Origin: Uranotaenia lowii
Taxonomy: Eukaryota; Arthropoda; Insecta; Diptera; Culicidae
DNA length: 64,000 bases
Direction of reading: 5' to 3'
Assembly (NCBI RefSeq): GCF_029784155.1
Contig: NC_073691.1
Coordinates: forward strand, 94,849,617 to 94,913,616
Each line of letters begins with the position of its first letter. Position 1 is the first letter of the stretch. Below the pieces are notes generated by a model, which did not search any database, was not told the origin of the DNA, and saw only the letters and a list, made by a program, of their open reading frames with translations. Below are positions 22,150-34,228 of this stretch, one piece after another. Made by a program: the position numbers and the translations under genes.

Positions 22150-24147
22150 AATGAGCCATTTTAGGCTGGTTTCGCTCGAGATACTGATATTTTCGGATCT
22201 TACAGTTTCTCAAATTTTCAAAATAACCACATCGGTAATGAACCCTAAATTTTATCTTCTACCTCTTCTAGGGAGTTACCGCCAGATAAATTCAAGAAAA
22301 GCTTTGTCAGCATATGAAGCCACAGGAGATGGCAAAATTAATAATTCAAAATGTTCCAAATGAATCATTCAACTAATCGACATGAAAAAAAAAATCAGCA
22401 ACACTCCGCATTCAAATACTAAATACCTACTTCATCCTGGGTCCTCCTTATTTAGTTAACTCTGATCCATATTATCACACGACTAGCCCAACTTGATTTG
22501 ATTTTTTGGTTTTCTATTCTTCTTGCAAGTCAAATTAAAATATCTTTTGGATCAAAGGCTGAAGTTTTTATTTGAAAAGATAATTTCTTTTCCGTGAAAA
22601 ACATTTTTCTGTTGTAAAAATAAGAAATAAGCAATTGAACCATTTATTCAGAATCAAAGAATTTTTTTAAAATCAAAGCACTAAAATATTTAGTTCAAAG
22701 AATTTATTCTTTCTTTCAAAATAGGACAGGAGCTTGATTAAAAAATGAATGTTTTGAATCAAAGTCAGTGTTGTTCTGTTTTAAAAACCTAGTTTTCTAG
22801 TAAAGTAATACAGTTAAGGAAAATATCAACTCAATTTTAAAACATATCCGAGACCTCACTCGAAATTAATAAAGGCCTAATCACGGTACACAAAACAGGG
22901 TAGGCTACTCCCACGAGTAAACAACTCGTTTGAATGAAAACAAGTGACGTCATTGCTATCTTCGAACAGCGTGCACAACAGTATCAGTTACAAGAGTTGT
23001 TTTCTGGCAAATATGAAAAAAATATGAAAAAATAAAATGATACGACCACTGATTGATTTATTGTAATAACTAGAACAAATGTGTCGGCTAGCGGGTTCAG
23101 CGGCGCTGAAACTTCCCTATATTTGCCTCAGGGTCGGCTTAAGCTAAGAGCGATTCGGCTAGCCAAGAAAACAGCTTATCTGCTTCGAAACCTCCCACGT
23201 TTATTTCTGCCCTTTCTACTTTTGGGTTTGGTAAGTGCACACTCGGGACAACGTCCCCCCCTTATGTCTACCTCCTACCTCGTATCTGCAATGGCACCAC
23301 GGATGCGTCGGTTGAACGGCGATACATTTCGATGATTTCTCATGAAAATTGTTCCGTTTTCCTATCTCCATTTATATTTGCTTTTTTGGTGAATTACTGC
23401 AAGTTCCGAACGACATTGCCAACAAGCTCTGAAAAAATATCATTGCCAAAAAAAAATACCAATAAATTACTATTTTGCCCTACTTGCTCCTACTACTTAC
23501 ATGCTTCCTCGAATTCAATCAAAAACAAAATAAAAACAATAATTACAGTGCAGTTGACCGGCGGTGAAATTTCAAATCAGCACCAACACGTGAAAAGGGT
23601 CTATGTTCATATATGACGTTTCGAGAAAAACGCGTTTGAAAATTTTGCAATCTTTTTCAAATCGCTAATTAAAATTCACGAGGAATCTCCTTAGTCTTTA
23701 TGGTCAAAACGGTGCGTAGGATCATTCTAAGTATGTTTTTATCGATTCGACGGTTTTATCATGTAAAACTAGCTCACAATTGTTTATAGACCCTAGCTGG
23801 AGTATGAAATTCGTCTAAATGTTTTATACACCCTTCGCTTTGTACTGTATGAATGAGTGAGATGGAGATAAAATTTCCCCTAGTTTTTGACAAAGGCTTA
23901 TGGTTCTAGCTATAGGAGTGAGTGAATAGCTTTCCGCATTCTTCCCCTTTTAATGTTTTGCATCTAGACCGTATGCTTCGTTGTGGAGTAAAGGGTGTAT
24001 AAAACAATCTGTGTGAGGATAATGTCATTTTATGGCCTTAATTTTTTTAGATCCTTCACTCAAACTGCATTATAAACCTTACGAAAACTGAAAAACTAAA
24101 AAGGGTTTTTGTGTTAAGTAGAGCTTATATCGGGCTATTTGAACCCA
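22150..24147. other. Gene-poor AT-rich spacer
   Basis: No gene is recognised. The segment 23770-23835 (CTGGAGTATGAAATTCGTC...TACACCCTTCGCTTTGTA) matches, inverted, 60943-60990 and marks a dispersed repeat. GGGTGTATAAAACAAT near 23992 may be a second piece of it. Confidence 0.4.
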
Positions 24148-25116
24148 CTGAAAACCGGTTTTGTTTACTTTGTCTTTTATATCCTTTTCTCATGTTGCTG
24201 CTGAAATGCCAGTCACTTAAAATCAGTGATTGAATTTTGCTGAGCATGAGTTGATCAACCATCTCTCGCTCAACGCTTTACTCGGAAGCAAAGGTTGCTT
24301 TGAGGCAGCGAAAACGACAAAACCGATGATGTATACGCTCTCAACATGGCCCGCCTTCACGAAGCAATATGCATTCGAGGCAGCGAATCCAAAAAACCAA
24401 ACGAATGGCTCTCACTCATCCCCTGTTACATTCTTGAGGGAACCGAATTCAAAAGGCAGAGCAAACCCGAGTCTCCTCGTTTGTGCCTGGATCGAATGGG
24501 TGAGGTTTTTCTGCTATTGCTATTATTGCACAGCAACCGCACGTCGGCAGCTAGTTTTTTCGTTTCTTTTTCCTCCCCTCTCTTTGCACCATACGTTGCG
24601 AGCCTGTGCAATACAATAAGTTCGGTTGTTTTTGTTGTTGCCTCAACCTTTGCGGCGAGGTTGAAGATGTTCTCCTCAACGACAGCTATCGGCTGGAGTT
24701 ATTCAAATTCAAGAACGTAAATGAGTATGTGTGCCTCGTCTTTTTCATGCATCATGTAGCAACCGAACGTTGAGAGAGCTCGTTCGGGGCGGCAAACGAA
24801 TAGTGTCTCTCAGAGCAGATCCTCCTCATGGGGGGAGGTTTGAATGAATGTATATATATCGTCTCCTGTATAGCTATGCGAGGCCTCAAAGCATGTATTT
24901 TGAATGCCTCTGATGAGAAAATTGGTGAGGATTTCAATCACTGCTTAAAATTCAAGTGAATAAGGAGTATAGATATCGGATCGTTCACTTGAAATTTAAG
25001 TTCTCTGTGATTAAAGTGACAGACAAGTGAAATGTACATGAGCCAATTGGAAGGTCACTTGTCCCTTACTTTTAAGTGAGAATTCAGTTTATTTTAAGTG
25101 TGAATTTGGGTTCAGT
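24148..25116. mobile_element. Possible MITE with CACTGAA ends
   Basis: CACTGAAAACC at 24148 and GGGTTCAGTG at about 25107-25116 are inverted. Several CACTTGAA and TTCAAGTG-like segments lie near 24950-25060. No target duplication was established. The inner 24230-24720 has short open frames without recognised domains. Confidence 0.3.
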
Positions 25117-25117
25117 G

Positions 25118-25179
25118 CACTTTTTCCCAACGCTCCCAAAATGCTCTTAGAGCAAGTTCACTCGTGTTGGGAAAAAGTG
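25118..25179. repeat. 14-bp perfect inverted repeat
   Basis: CACTTTTTCCCAAC at 25118-25131 is the exact reverse complement of 25166-25179. The 34-bp centre contains CTCTTAGAG. It could be a tiny MITE or a hairpin. Confidence 0.6.
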
Positions 25180-25611
25180 GTAGAAATTTTGACACTTATA
25201 GCAAATTTTGAAAAAAATTACCATGCAAAAATGTTTTCAAGATCTTTGCTCTTATGACACATTCCACGCGCTTGTACCGCTCAAAAGTGATTTTTATCCG
25301 TTCGCGTATCAAAAAATCTCAAAATTGTCTATAATTTTGATAATTCAAATCACACGAAACCAACGAAAAAAGAAAAAAAAAGTTTTTTTACACATGTGTT
25401 AGATGATTTTGAAAATCAATTTTTTTGTTGAAAAAAGTGGTGTTTTTGACAACTTTTACAAAATCATTAATTTTAATGTATGGGTGATTTTTTTTCGGAA
25501 ATATTTTTAGTATGTTCAGAAGCCAAAAAACACGGCTTCATTTTGTAGAAAAAAGAATTTTTTTATATCCAATATAGTTGGTTTGAAAAGCGAACAAAAA
25601 CAGTTGCAAAT

Positions 25612-26610
25612 GAGTGAATTCACGTCACAAAAAAAGGGAAGTTTTTAATTTTACGAGAAAACTCTGACTTTTTTTTAAATAAAAAAATGAGATTTTCTTC
25701 AAAAATGATAAGACGATTCTGAAACACTAAAATTTATAGAAATCGGTCGGAATCTAGCTGAGTTACAACAGCGCGAATGAGTGAATTCACGTCACAAAAT
25801 TTGATTTTTCGTTAAATTGTATATGAAAATGTGCTCTGAAAGCTGTTTTGAACCTCCAGATGGTCGGATTTTGACAAATCGAGCATAATTTAGTTGATTT
25901 TTTAATAAGTTCATTATTTTCAAATAAAAATGCAAAAAGATTGAAAAAAAATAAAAAAAATTTTTTTGGTGAATCTTTAAATAAAGACAGTAGTTGTTTT
26001 AACAAATGATCCCTCAATATGTTGCTATTCAAGTGCCAATCAAAATAATGAAAAAGTTAGGTGCAGAAACTAAAAATTTATGATTGTAAAAGTCGGAACA
26101 ACAAAATATTGTTTTTGAAAGTCTACATAAAATTTGAAGACTCCAAAGAATGGTTCAGTATAGCCACAGTATAACTTTATATTTCGTGACGTGAATTCAG
26201 TCAACTACCCTGTTCTGTTTGAACTGAGTGAATTCACGTCACAACTTCAAATCAGCATAACTTCGTTCGTTGTTGTTCAATCGAGAAGTTCCGTACATCA
26301 AATTGTGGGTAATTATTTTCTTTACAACTCATTCGAAGACACCGATATTCTATTTCCACAGAGAGAACAGGAATTCAAGGATGTATGTACTAAAGTCCGA
26401 AATGGTTAATTCTAGCGTGAATTCACGTCACAAAAGTAATTAGTCACAACAAAAACATCTTAAATTTTAAAATGACCAAATTGTATTCATTTTGAAGAAA
26501 ATTCAATTTGCGACCGTTTGCTACATTTTTTTTCATTTTCAAGTAAATTGGTTGACTTCTAGAACGATAACAGTGCAGAAAAGTCCGGAAAAGCGATTTC
26601 ACGTCACGGT
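25612..26610. repeat. Cluster of six GTGAATTCACGTCAC-type motifs
   Basis: Near-copies lie at 25612-25631, 25779-25797, 26186-26200 (inverted), 26226-26244, 26416-26435 and 26594-26610. The full palindrome would be GTGACGTGAATTCACGTCAC. Spacing is irregular. No gene is recognised. The sequence between copies is AT-rich. Confidence 0.7.
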
Positions 26611-29435
26611 GGAATGTGTCTTATGAGTATTTTTTTCCGTTGATGCAATCTATCATGAGGAAGAATGGGGTTGCTTCGAAATAAATAAGTCAAAAGAACG
26701 CACCGCAGAGGAGGACAAATCGCATGTGTGACGTCATAGCTACTCAACACAAGGCCAACGAGAGACTTTGGTGAGATTGTTTCATGTTTCATTCATTATA
26801 TCTTTCATCAATTCATCAATCAATATATCTGCCAAGTAGGATTCCCTCAATTACACCTTTCCCATTTCTATCTGAAGCAACTGTATGGGTCGTGTGAGTT
26901 CTCTAGTTGCGGTGTGCATAATGGCACTACACTATTGTTCAAAATCAACATCTGACATGAGAATTGAATTCAGATTCTCATTTTGGCATTTTCTGCTGGC
27001 TTTGATTATTGTAAACCATTGAAAAAAAGGTGTGGATCTGATAACAATTTTACAGGTTTGTTAATAAAACATGCTGACATTTTTTTCTGTTGTACATCAA
27101 TGATACTATACTAACCTCCCAAGAGACCAGATGATACTTTACTTTTTTACCCCGGAAAACATCCTAATGATTGACTGAATTTTAAGCCTAAATTTAAATG
27201 TTAACAAAGTGCAGTAAGAAATAAAAACATACAATTAAGCTTTTGCAAGCTCAAGAAATACTTTCTTATGGCTTCGAGTATTCTAGAAATCTTGTGACTC
27301 GAGAAAGCTCGCACTAAACATACTTTTGACATCATAATCTCAGATATCTCAACCCTTTCAACTATTTTATGAATCACACCAATTGCTTTTCTTTGCATTG
27401 ACAAGCCGGTCAAATCAGCTGATATATAACACTGACGACCGGTAATAAAAGACCGCTCTTCATTCAAAAGCCTTTTCCCAATGCTGCAGAAGAGAACGTT
27501 CGACAATTCGTCAGTACCGACAAGGGGTGGACAAGGTTCCTTATCAAATGGCATCGTATCACCATGTCGAAGGTGCAATAAACGACACAAACAAGCAACG
27601 GCGGGAATGTGCAAAAATCTCTGCCCCTGATGCCCCAGTAAAGATCGAAGATAGGAACAAGTCTGTGCATTCAATCGGAGAAACGCCGAAACGCATTAGA
27701 ATTCCGGTTGTTTTTGTTGAGAATTCCGGAAGCATTTATCAAATTTGTTGATAAAAACTGAAATCGTCAAAATCCCTATAAGTCCATTAATCATTGAATA
27801 ATCGATTACGCTTTGCCGGAAGCAATTCGAAACGATAACTGAACTCTATAAATCAGTTTCCTATTCTTTTTTCTACTATGGTCTTGGTGATGGCATTTCG
27901 TTTAATAATATTGTAGAGGTCTGGTTTTTTATTTGTGGTACATAAGGCCACAACAGTTTTGTAGAAAAGCCCAAAAAACTGACTTGTGTGACCAATTTTT
28001 GAAAAAAAAATATTTTTATGATTCAGTTTTCGATCTTGAGTGACATGCAACAAAATGCAAATCACCTTGTAAATCTCGTTTCCAATTACAGTTGCGTTAA
28101 AAAAAAAAGGAATTGCGTGAAGCAGCCCACTCGCTTCCAACTTTGACCAGCTACCATTTTTGTCTGGGTTGATATTTTTCATTGAATTTTCACAAAATCT
28201 AGTTCATTTATCCATAATTCAAAATTTGAAGGCTGTTCTTTGACTAGAATTTCCATATTCTTTGATTATTTTTCCTGTTAAGGGGAATGTGGAATGTTTC
28301 ATATTTTTAAAACTAGTACTGGACTCCTATGAACGTAAACATGGTTGCAGAAATTTATTTGGCTACTTTAAAATTGATTTAAAAATCGATTTCGTCGCTG
28401 TTCAGACATTGATGCTTTTGGGTTACATTGATCAGTCTCCATTTTGACGGTTTTAACGAATTTTCTTGATCATAAAGGATTCAAAACACCTTCATAATTT
28501 TTTACAAATTCTAATTTATCGATTTTACCATGATTTTTAACGTTTTCTTTTAAAAACATTTATAATCGAAAAAAACAATGATGCTGCATACATCTAGGGG
28601 CAAAAATTATAATTATTGCTAAATAGTTTTAGCTTCAAAATACAAATGAAATTTTACCTTCACACATTTCCCTAGGCCCTCCCACTATTTTCATTTTCAT
28701 TTTTTCTTCAAAGTTAATCATTTGATAGGATTCCTATCCATTTGTTCAATAAGGGCTTACTCTTGAGAAATGTCCTTGCCTTTAATATCAAAAATTTATC
28801 ATTAAATGATTATAAAAATAGCACTATAATTATACATATACAAAGAATAAAAGTTGTTCTTGCACATTTAACCACCCGTTTGCTTCTAAATACTGTTTGG
28901 TATCATCAGGAGAGCTGTTTGTTTGAGAGCCTTTGAAAAGATGGATATTTTAAAATTAAGAAATTACATTACATTACAAAAAAAACTTTACCGAGTATGA
29001 TGGATATGCTTAATGAATCACCTACAAACTTTATATTGCTTTTATCACAGCTTTTATCATCCTATACCAACACTGTTGGTGTAAAAATATTTTTCAAACA
29101 ATCCCCGAACTTTTTTAAATAAATATTTTTATAATTCAGTTATCGGTCTGGGCAAAAATGCATCAAAATGCAAATCAAAGATTTACCATCTGGTTTCCAT
29201 ATGCTGGAATATGCTTGTTTTGCATCGCGCGTATGTTAATTTCAAAGTTTCATCCATCCAAACATGCATTTTTATGATTTCAGCTAGTATAATTTTTTGT
29301 AGAATTTTTTACCCCTAAAAGTATGCAGCACCTTTATGCTTTTTCTTTAAAAACATTTTTGACAGACAAAATGTATAAATTTAATTCGAACAAAACCCAA
29401 AATTACTACGATTGGTGTTTTATGCGTTATTACGT
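26611..29435. other. Gene-poor spacer
   Basis: Short frames (for example 27201-27674 on the minus strand) show no recognised domain. A segment near 27995-28090 (ATTTTTATGATTCAGTTTTCG to CAAAATGCAAATCA) is repeated in diverged form at 29110-29190, suggesting an old duplicated repeat. Confidence 0.35.
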
Positions 29436-29439
29436 GAAA

Positions 29440-29546
29440 TGAAAATGTGGCTGAATCAAAGCAATCGAAAGATTGCCTTTAATTCCCTTTTTTAAATAAG
29501 AATTAAAGGAAATATTTCGATTTCTTTGATTCAGTCACATTTTCAC
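29440..29546. repeat. Long near-perfect hairpin
   Basis: Arms 29440-29485 and 29500-29546 are inverted copies with only a few mismatches (core ATGTGGCTGAATCAAAGC versus ATGTGACTGAATCAAAGA). The loop is about 14 nt. A tiny MITE or a miRNA-like precursor are both possible. Confidence 0.7.
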
Positions 29547-29589
29547 TTTTTAACTTCAGCAGTTCCTTACTACCCATTTTCATCACATT

Positions 29590-29710
29590 TCCAAAAATCA
29601 GGCAAAATCAGGCATATTTTCAAAAATCAGAGAAATTCAATGGCTTATCAGGTTATCAGGCTAAGCCTCGAAAAATCAGGCAAATTCTGAAAAATCAGGC
29701 ACATTGACAT
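29590..29710 (+). repeat. Clustered AAATCAGGC repeats
   Basis: AAATCAGGC or a close variant (one reads AAATCAGAG) occurs about five times, with TTATCAGG variants. It looks like a degenerate simple-repeat or MITE remnant. Confidence 0.65.
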
Positions 29711-29737
29711 TTCTGCCTGAAAGGGCAGCGAAGACGC

Positions 29738-30019
29738 CAAGCTATTTGAGGAACTTTTTGGAACTTGGAGTACATGGAAGGCTATTTGAGACCTAATTTG
29801 TAACTTTTATACTGAATGAAGGTGATTGCCCTGTCACAAAAAGGAACTTAGTGGAACTTGAAGTCCATGGAAGGCTATTTGAGACCCAATTTGTAACTTT
29901 TATACTGAAGGGATGTCACAAAAAGGCTATTTAAGGAACTTAGTGGAACTCTTGAAGTCCATGGAAGGCTATTTGAGACCTAATTTGTAACTTTTATACT
30001 TAAGGGATGCGATTGACAT
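29738..30019 (+). repeat. Tandem array of a ~100-bp unit (left half)
   Basis: The unit GGCTATTTGAGACCTAATTT...TTTTATACTGAAGGGATG...GTCACAAAAAGG...GAAGTCCATGG is repeated about three times. The same unit occurs near 37680-37930, 51105-51165, 52232-52300, 54780-54880 and 55945-56180. The array continues at 32482 after the inserted element at 30020-32481. Confidence 0.8.
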
Positions 30020-30254
30020 CCCAGACAACCAGAATTCGTATTTTATTTTACAGATAATACCGTATAGAATGTTATTTAAACTCATTTTCGTATATCTGCA
30101 CCTACAATGTGTGGCCCATGCATATTCTTTGTCGTATTTAAATACATTGCATGATTTTATTACGACAATACAATCCAAATCAAGAATATGTATGCTAATG
30201 TACCTATATGGCCTCCAAAATGATACGTATATACTGATTTTGCTGCGTTATATA

Positions 30255-32405
30255 CACACTACCAAAAAAATCTGTAAAATTACATCACATATGATGTAAA
30301 TAAAAAGGAGCATCATATACACAGAAAAAAAATTTGAATCCTTAACAACACTGAAATTGAAAAACCTTTAATATTACATGACGTTGAACGCAATTTATTG
30401 ATGTAAATTTATAGATTGAAAAAAGTTGAAACCATAATAGCACTGAATTCGAATGACATGAATTTTACTTGACACGGAACGCGATTATTTGATGAAAATT
30501 TACATCACATATGATGTAAATAAAAAGAAGCATCACATATGACGGAATTTTCAGTGCGAATTAAATATTACACGTCTTAAATATTTACATGTCTTTCAAA
30601 TTTTACACGTCTTTTGAAATTCATAGTCGTGTGATATTCAACTCGCTCTGAAAATTCCATAATATGTGTTACTTCTTTTTCGTTACATCATATGTGATGT
30701 AATTTTACAAATGTTTTTGGTCGCACACAATTCTTAACAACACTGAATAAGAAGTTTATTAAAATTACACGTCATGGAATGTGATAACGACATTGAATTT
30801 GTGTTTAATCAATATTACATATCCATGTCATGTAAAATTATAAACTGTCATGAACAGGACTATAGACAAAAGTAAACAAAGTGTCAAGTCAAGTTGTGCA
30901 CCAAAGTATTTGTTTTAAGCAGTTTTCCCGCGAGTGAGGTTCCCGGAGATCTTCGTGAAGCAGGGATGCGGTTCCGTAAGCGGCTCCACGTTACTGAACT
31001 TAGGATCCGGGGAAGAAAATGAAAGGGTGAAGTGAATCCTAATAAAAAAAAATTGCGTGCTAATGCTTAACAAATTTTTGTCGCTAAATAAAATAAATTA
31101 AATAAGTTATAAAAAGGTTTAATTTTTATGAAGAGATGAGAAAATTTTATTATTGAATCATATAAACAAAAATAAAACAAAACAAATTCCAATTGGAAAG
31201 TTTCTCTTCCAATATTCAGTGAGATTATAATTTACATCATTTTTATTTTACACGTTGCAAAATTTTACATCTTTTCTATTTTACACGTTGCAAAATTTCA
31301 CTGACGTGTAATTTCCAACTAGCACTGAAAATTCCGTCATATATGATGCTTCTTTTTATTTACATCACATGTGATGTGATTTTACAGATTTTTTTCGTTG
31401 TGTGTATGACGGAGTATTCAGTGCCAGTTGAAAATTACACGCCAGTAAAATTTTACAACGTGTAAAATAAAAAATGATGTAACACTTAGCAACGTGTAAA
31501 ATAAAAATGATGTAAATTATAAAATCACTGAATATTGGAAGAAAAACTTTCCAATTGGATTTTTGTTTTGTTTTATTTGTCGTTAATATGATTCAATACT
31601 GGAATTTTCTCGTCTCTTAGTAAAAATAGAAATCCTTCTTTAATTAATATAATTATTTTTATTAGGAGACAAAAATTTTTTATCTCACACATAAGTTTTA
31701 TTACTTTTATTTTCTTCCCCGACGTACCGGATCCAAAGTTGAGCAACGTGGATCCGCTTCCTGAACCGCATCCCTGCTTCTCGAAGATCTCCGGGAACCT
31801 TCAAAACTGATTAACTTACTCGCGCGCGGGGAAAATACTTTGGCGCACGACTTGACTTAACAGTTATTCTCACATTTGTCTGGTCCTGTTCTTCACAGTT
31901 AATAATTTTACATGACATTATCACGTTCAGTGTATTGTAATATTTCATGTCGGGTAATTTTAAGAAATTTCCAATTCAGTGTTGTTGATTATTTTGTGTG
32001 ACCAAAAAAAAGTTGGAAAATTACATCACATATGATGGAACAAAAAAGAAGCATCATATATGATGGAATTTTCAGTGCGAGTTGAATATTACACGTCTAT
32101 AAACTTCAACAGACGTGTAAAATTTGAAAGACATGTAAAATATTGAGACGTGTAATATTTAATTCGCACTGAAAATTCCGTCGTATGTGATGCTTCTTTT
32201 TATTTACATCATATGTGATGTAAATTTACATCAAATAATCGCGTTCCGTGTCAAGTAATATTTGTGTCATACGAATTCAGTGCTGTTAAGGATTCAACTT
32301 TTTTTTTAATTTGTAAATTTACATCAATAAATCGCGTTCCACGTCATGTAATGGTACAGGTTTTCAATTTCAGTGTTGTTAAGGATTCAGATTTTTTTTT
32401 CTGTG
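30255..32405. mobile_element. TA-flanked MITE (copy D), split by a related MITE
   Basis: It starts CACACTACCAAAAAAATC and ends with TTTTCTGTG, with TA at 30253-30254 and 32406-32407. It aligns with the uninterrupted copy at 54882-55938, except that 30320-31404 is inserted. Repeated ACATCACATATGATGTAAAT and ACACGTC blocks occur in both orientations. No transposase is seen. Its size without the insert is about 1.06 kb. Confidence 0.85.
30320..31404. mobile_element. TA-flanked MITE (copy A), inserted in copy D
   Basis: The 1085-bp element starts CACAGAAAAAAAATTTG and ends CGTTGTGTG, flanked by TA (30318-30319, 31405-31406). It has the same length as, and looks identical to, 58432-59516 wherever I compared them. 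It belongs to the same family as its host but in the opposite orientation. Confidence 0.9.
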
Positions 32406-32481
32406 TACAATATGTTTACACGTATATTTGCACGTATATTTGTGTTGTAAATTCGAAATACCCACCAAATGGTTTTCTGGG

Positions 32482-32668
32482 ATGTCATAAAAAGGCTATT
32501 TGAGGAACTTTTTGGAACTTGAACTCCATGGAAGGCTATTTAAGACCTAATTTGTAACTTTTATACTGAAGGAATGCGATTGATATGTCACAAAAAGGCG
32601 ATTTGAGGAACTTTTTGGAAATTCAAGTCCATAGAAGGCTATTTGAGGCCCTATTTGTAACTTTAACA
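32482..32668 (+). repeat. Tandem array of the ~100-bp unit (right half)
   Basis: It continues the array at 29738-30019 with two more units, ending near 32665 in TTTGTAACTTTAAC. Confidence 0.7.
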
Positions 32669-33988
32669 TGTAGCCGCTACTGACCGATCCCTTACTGGCG
32701 TACGACTTAAGCGCCACTCCGTTAGGAGATCGTACGCCACGGTTTAATATGCCCGGTGAGACTCCGCTGAGGGCGAGTCCATAAATCATCCTTAAAAGTG
32801 ATTAAGGATCGGATCAAATAGGGCTCCCAAATAGCTAACCCAAAATGCGACGAAACTTACACATCATGACGGAATTGCGATCAATCAACATAAAATCCCA
32901 GAACAGCTCAGTTATAGATCGCCCATACCTGGCAATCACATCACCGAACCAGCGACCGCCCGAATCCCAATTACAATCGGCAATTTAGGTACATATGAAC
33001 CCCCCAGGTCCTTCCCCTTACTACCCCAGTGTGGTCAAGTCCTTCACTTAATTAATGAAACAGTTCAATAAACATTTACAGTTTTACAATTGATTGCCTA
33101 ACGATCAACTTTGAATTATGGCATTTCAAATTCTACCTACTAGGGTAGGTGTACCCACCTCCGTCGTATCCCTCTGATTCGTCTTAATTCATAAATGCAT
33201 GTTTTAGAGCCGAAAAATCACTTTCCACTTTAATTGGCTACTTCACATGATAAACTTACGCCTGTGAATTTATTTTCTATCACAAATTTGTCACTTTTGA
33301 AACTATTTTTTGAGATATTTGATTTTGAAATCGCGAAGTGAAATTAATTATTGGCACACTCCGCCATATTGAAAGACGAACTTAGTGATCCCCCCAACAT
33401 GTTTCTTTGTTTTAACGCTTAATGTCAATGCATATAACAATCAAATTCAACAGAAAAGTGTTGAAATAAAATTAGAAAAATGATTTCAAACTAATCTGAA
33501 CTATATAAATTTGTCAATATTCGATTGAAATCAAATCGCTCGGCCCCCATAATTCGTCGTAATTTTGCGACAGGAATAGGAAACTGTTTTGCAAGAATTG
33601 GAATTAGACCGGTTCATTTTTATTATTTTTAGCCGACCACAGTCGGACTCATAGAGAAATGAACATAATTGATTTCTAAGTAATCACAACACAATAAAGT
33701 AATTTTGTATATTTTGAAGCTAGAAACTTGATGCGCTGGGAGATAAGTGCAAAAAGTCTATTTATGTCAATAAATTACTTAAATGTATTCAGCATTGCTT
33801 ATAATGCATGGTTTTGAATGAACAAAGAATTGATGGCTTTTTTAGCTAAGTGGTTGGTGTTTACAAATTATTTACTAACAGTTCCGTGCATTTATTAATA
33901 GACGTTTGAGTGCACGCAAGAATATCTCCAACTTTACACATTTCTAACGTTCAACTCCAATGACATTGTTTCTTCAAAATTTTATATT
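32669..33988. other. No gene; possible LTR-like remnant at the left
   Basis: TGTAGCCGCTACTGACCG at 32669 and an AATAAA near 33068 could belong to a solo LTR, but no matching end or TSD was found. The remainder is AT-rich with nothing recognised. Confidence 0.25.
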
Positions 33989-34228
33989 TCTCGCGTGAGC
34001 TTTCATTACGTCGTATGAAAAATCTCAAGAATTCACAGAAAACTGCTGCAAAAGTTATCAAAACAACTTAAAAATTTGTATCTGACATGTAGAATATGTT
34101 GTCCAGGCTACAAATATTCAAAATGGAAAGAAGTTGCGACTAGTTTATGTCAGTATTTGTATTTTTTCGTAATAAAACTCTTTGTTTACATTTTGTTTCA
34201 TACGATGTAATGAAAGCTCACGCGAGAT
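33989..34228. mobile_element. Short MITE with ~31-bp TIRs
   Basis: TCTCGCGTGAGCTTTCATTA at 33989 continues to 34020 and is repeated inverted at 34197-34228 with one mismatch. The total is about 240 bp. No coding capacity is seen. Confidence 0.75.

Larger units (their letters stand above)
30020..32481. mobile_element. CCCA-terminus element carrying a nested MITE
   Basis: The ends are CCCAGACAACCA (30020) and, in reverse complement, CCCAGAAAACCA (32481). It is flanked by AT on each side, and removing it rejoins GATTGACATGTCA, which is present in other copies of the tandem unit. Its own sequence is only about 300 bp; the rest is a nested MITE at 30255-32405. Confidence 0.75.

Noticed and set aside
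24230..24720. Overlapping open frames as a gene
   Set aside because: Two frames overlap without domain resemblance, in a possible MITE; no splice or polyA support.
27201..27674. 157-residue minus-strand frame
   Set aside because: No domain, signal or family pattern; it overlaps another frame and lies in AT-rich spacer.
29590..29710. CRISPR-like array
   Set aside because: Repeats are about 9 bp, irregular and imperfect, in a eukaryotic transposon context.
32669..33160. Solo LTR
   Set aside because: A TG start and an AATAAA are visible but no paired CA end with a TSD could be set.
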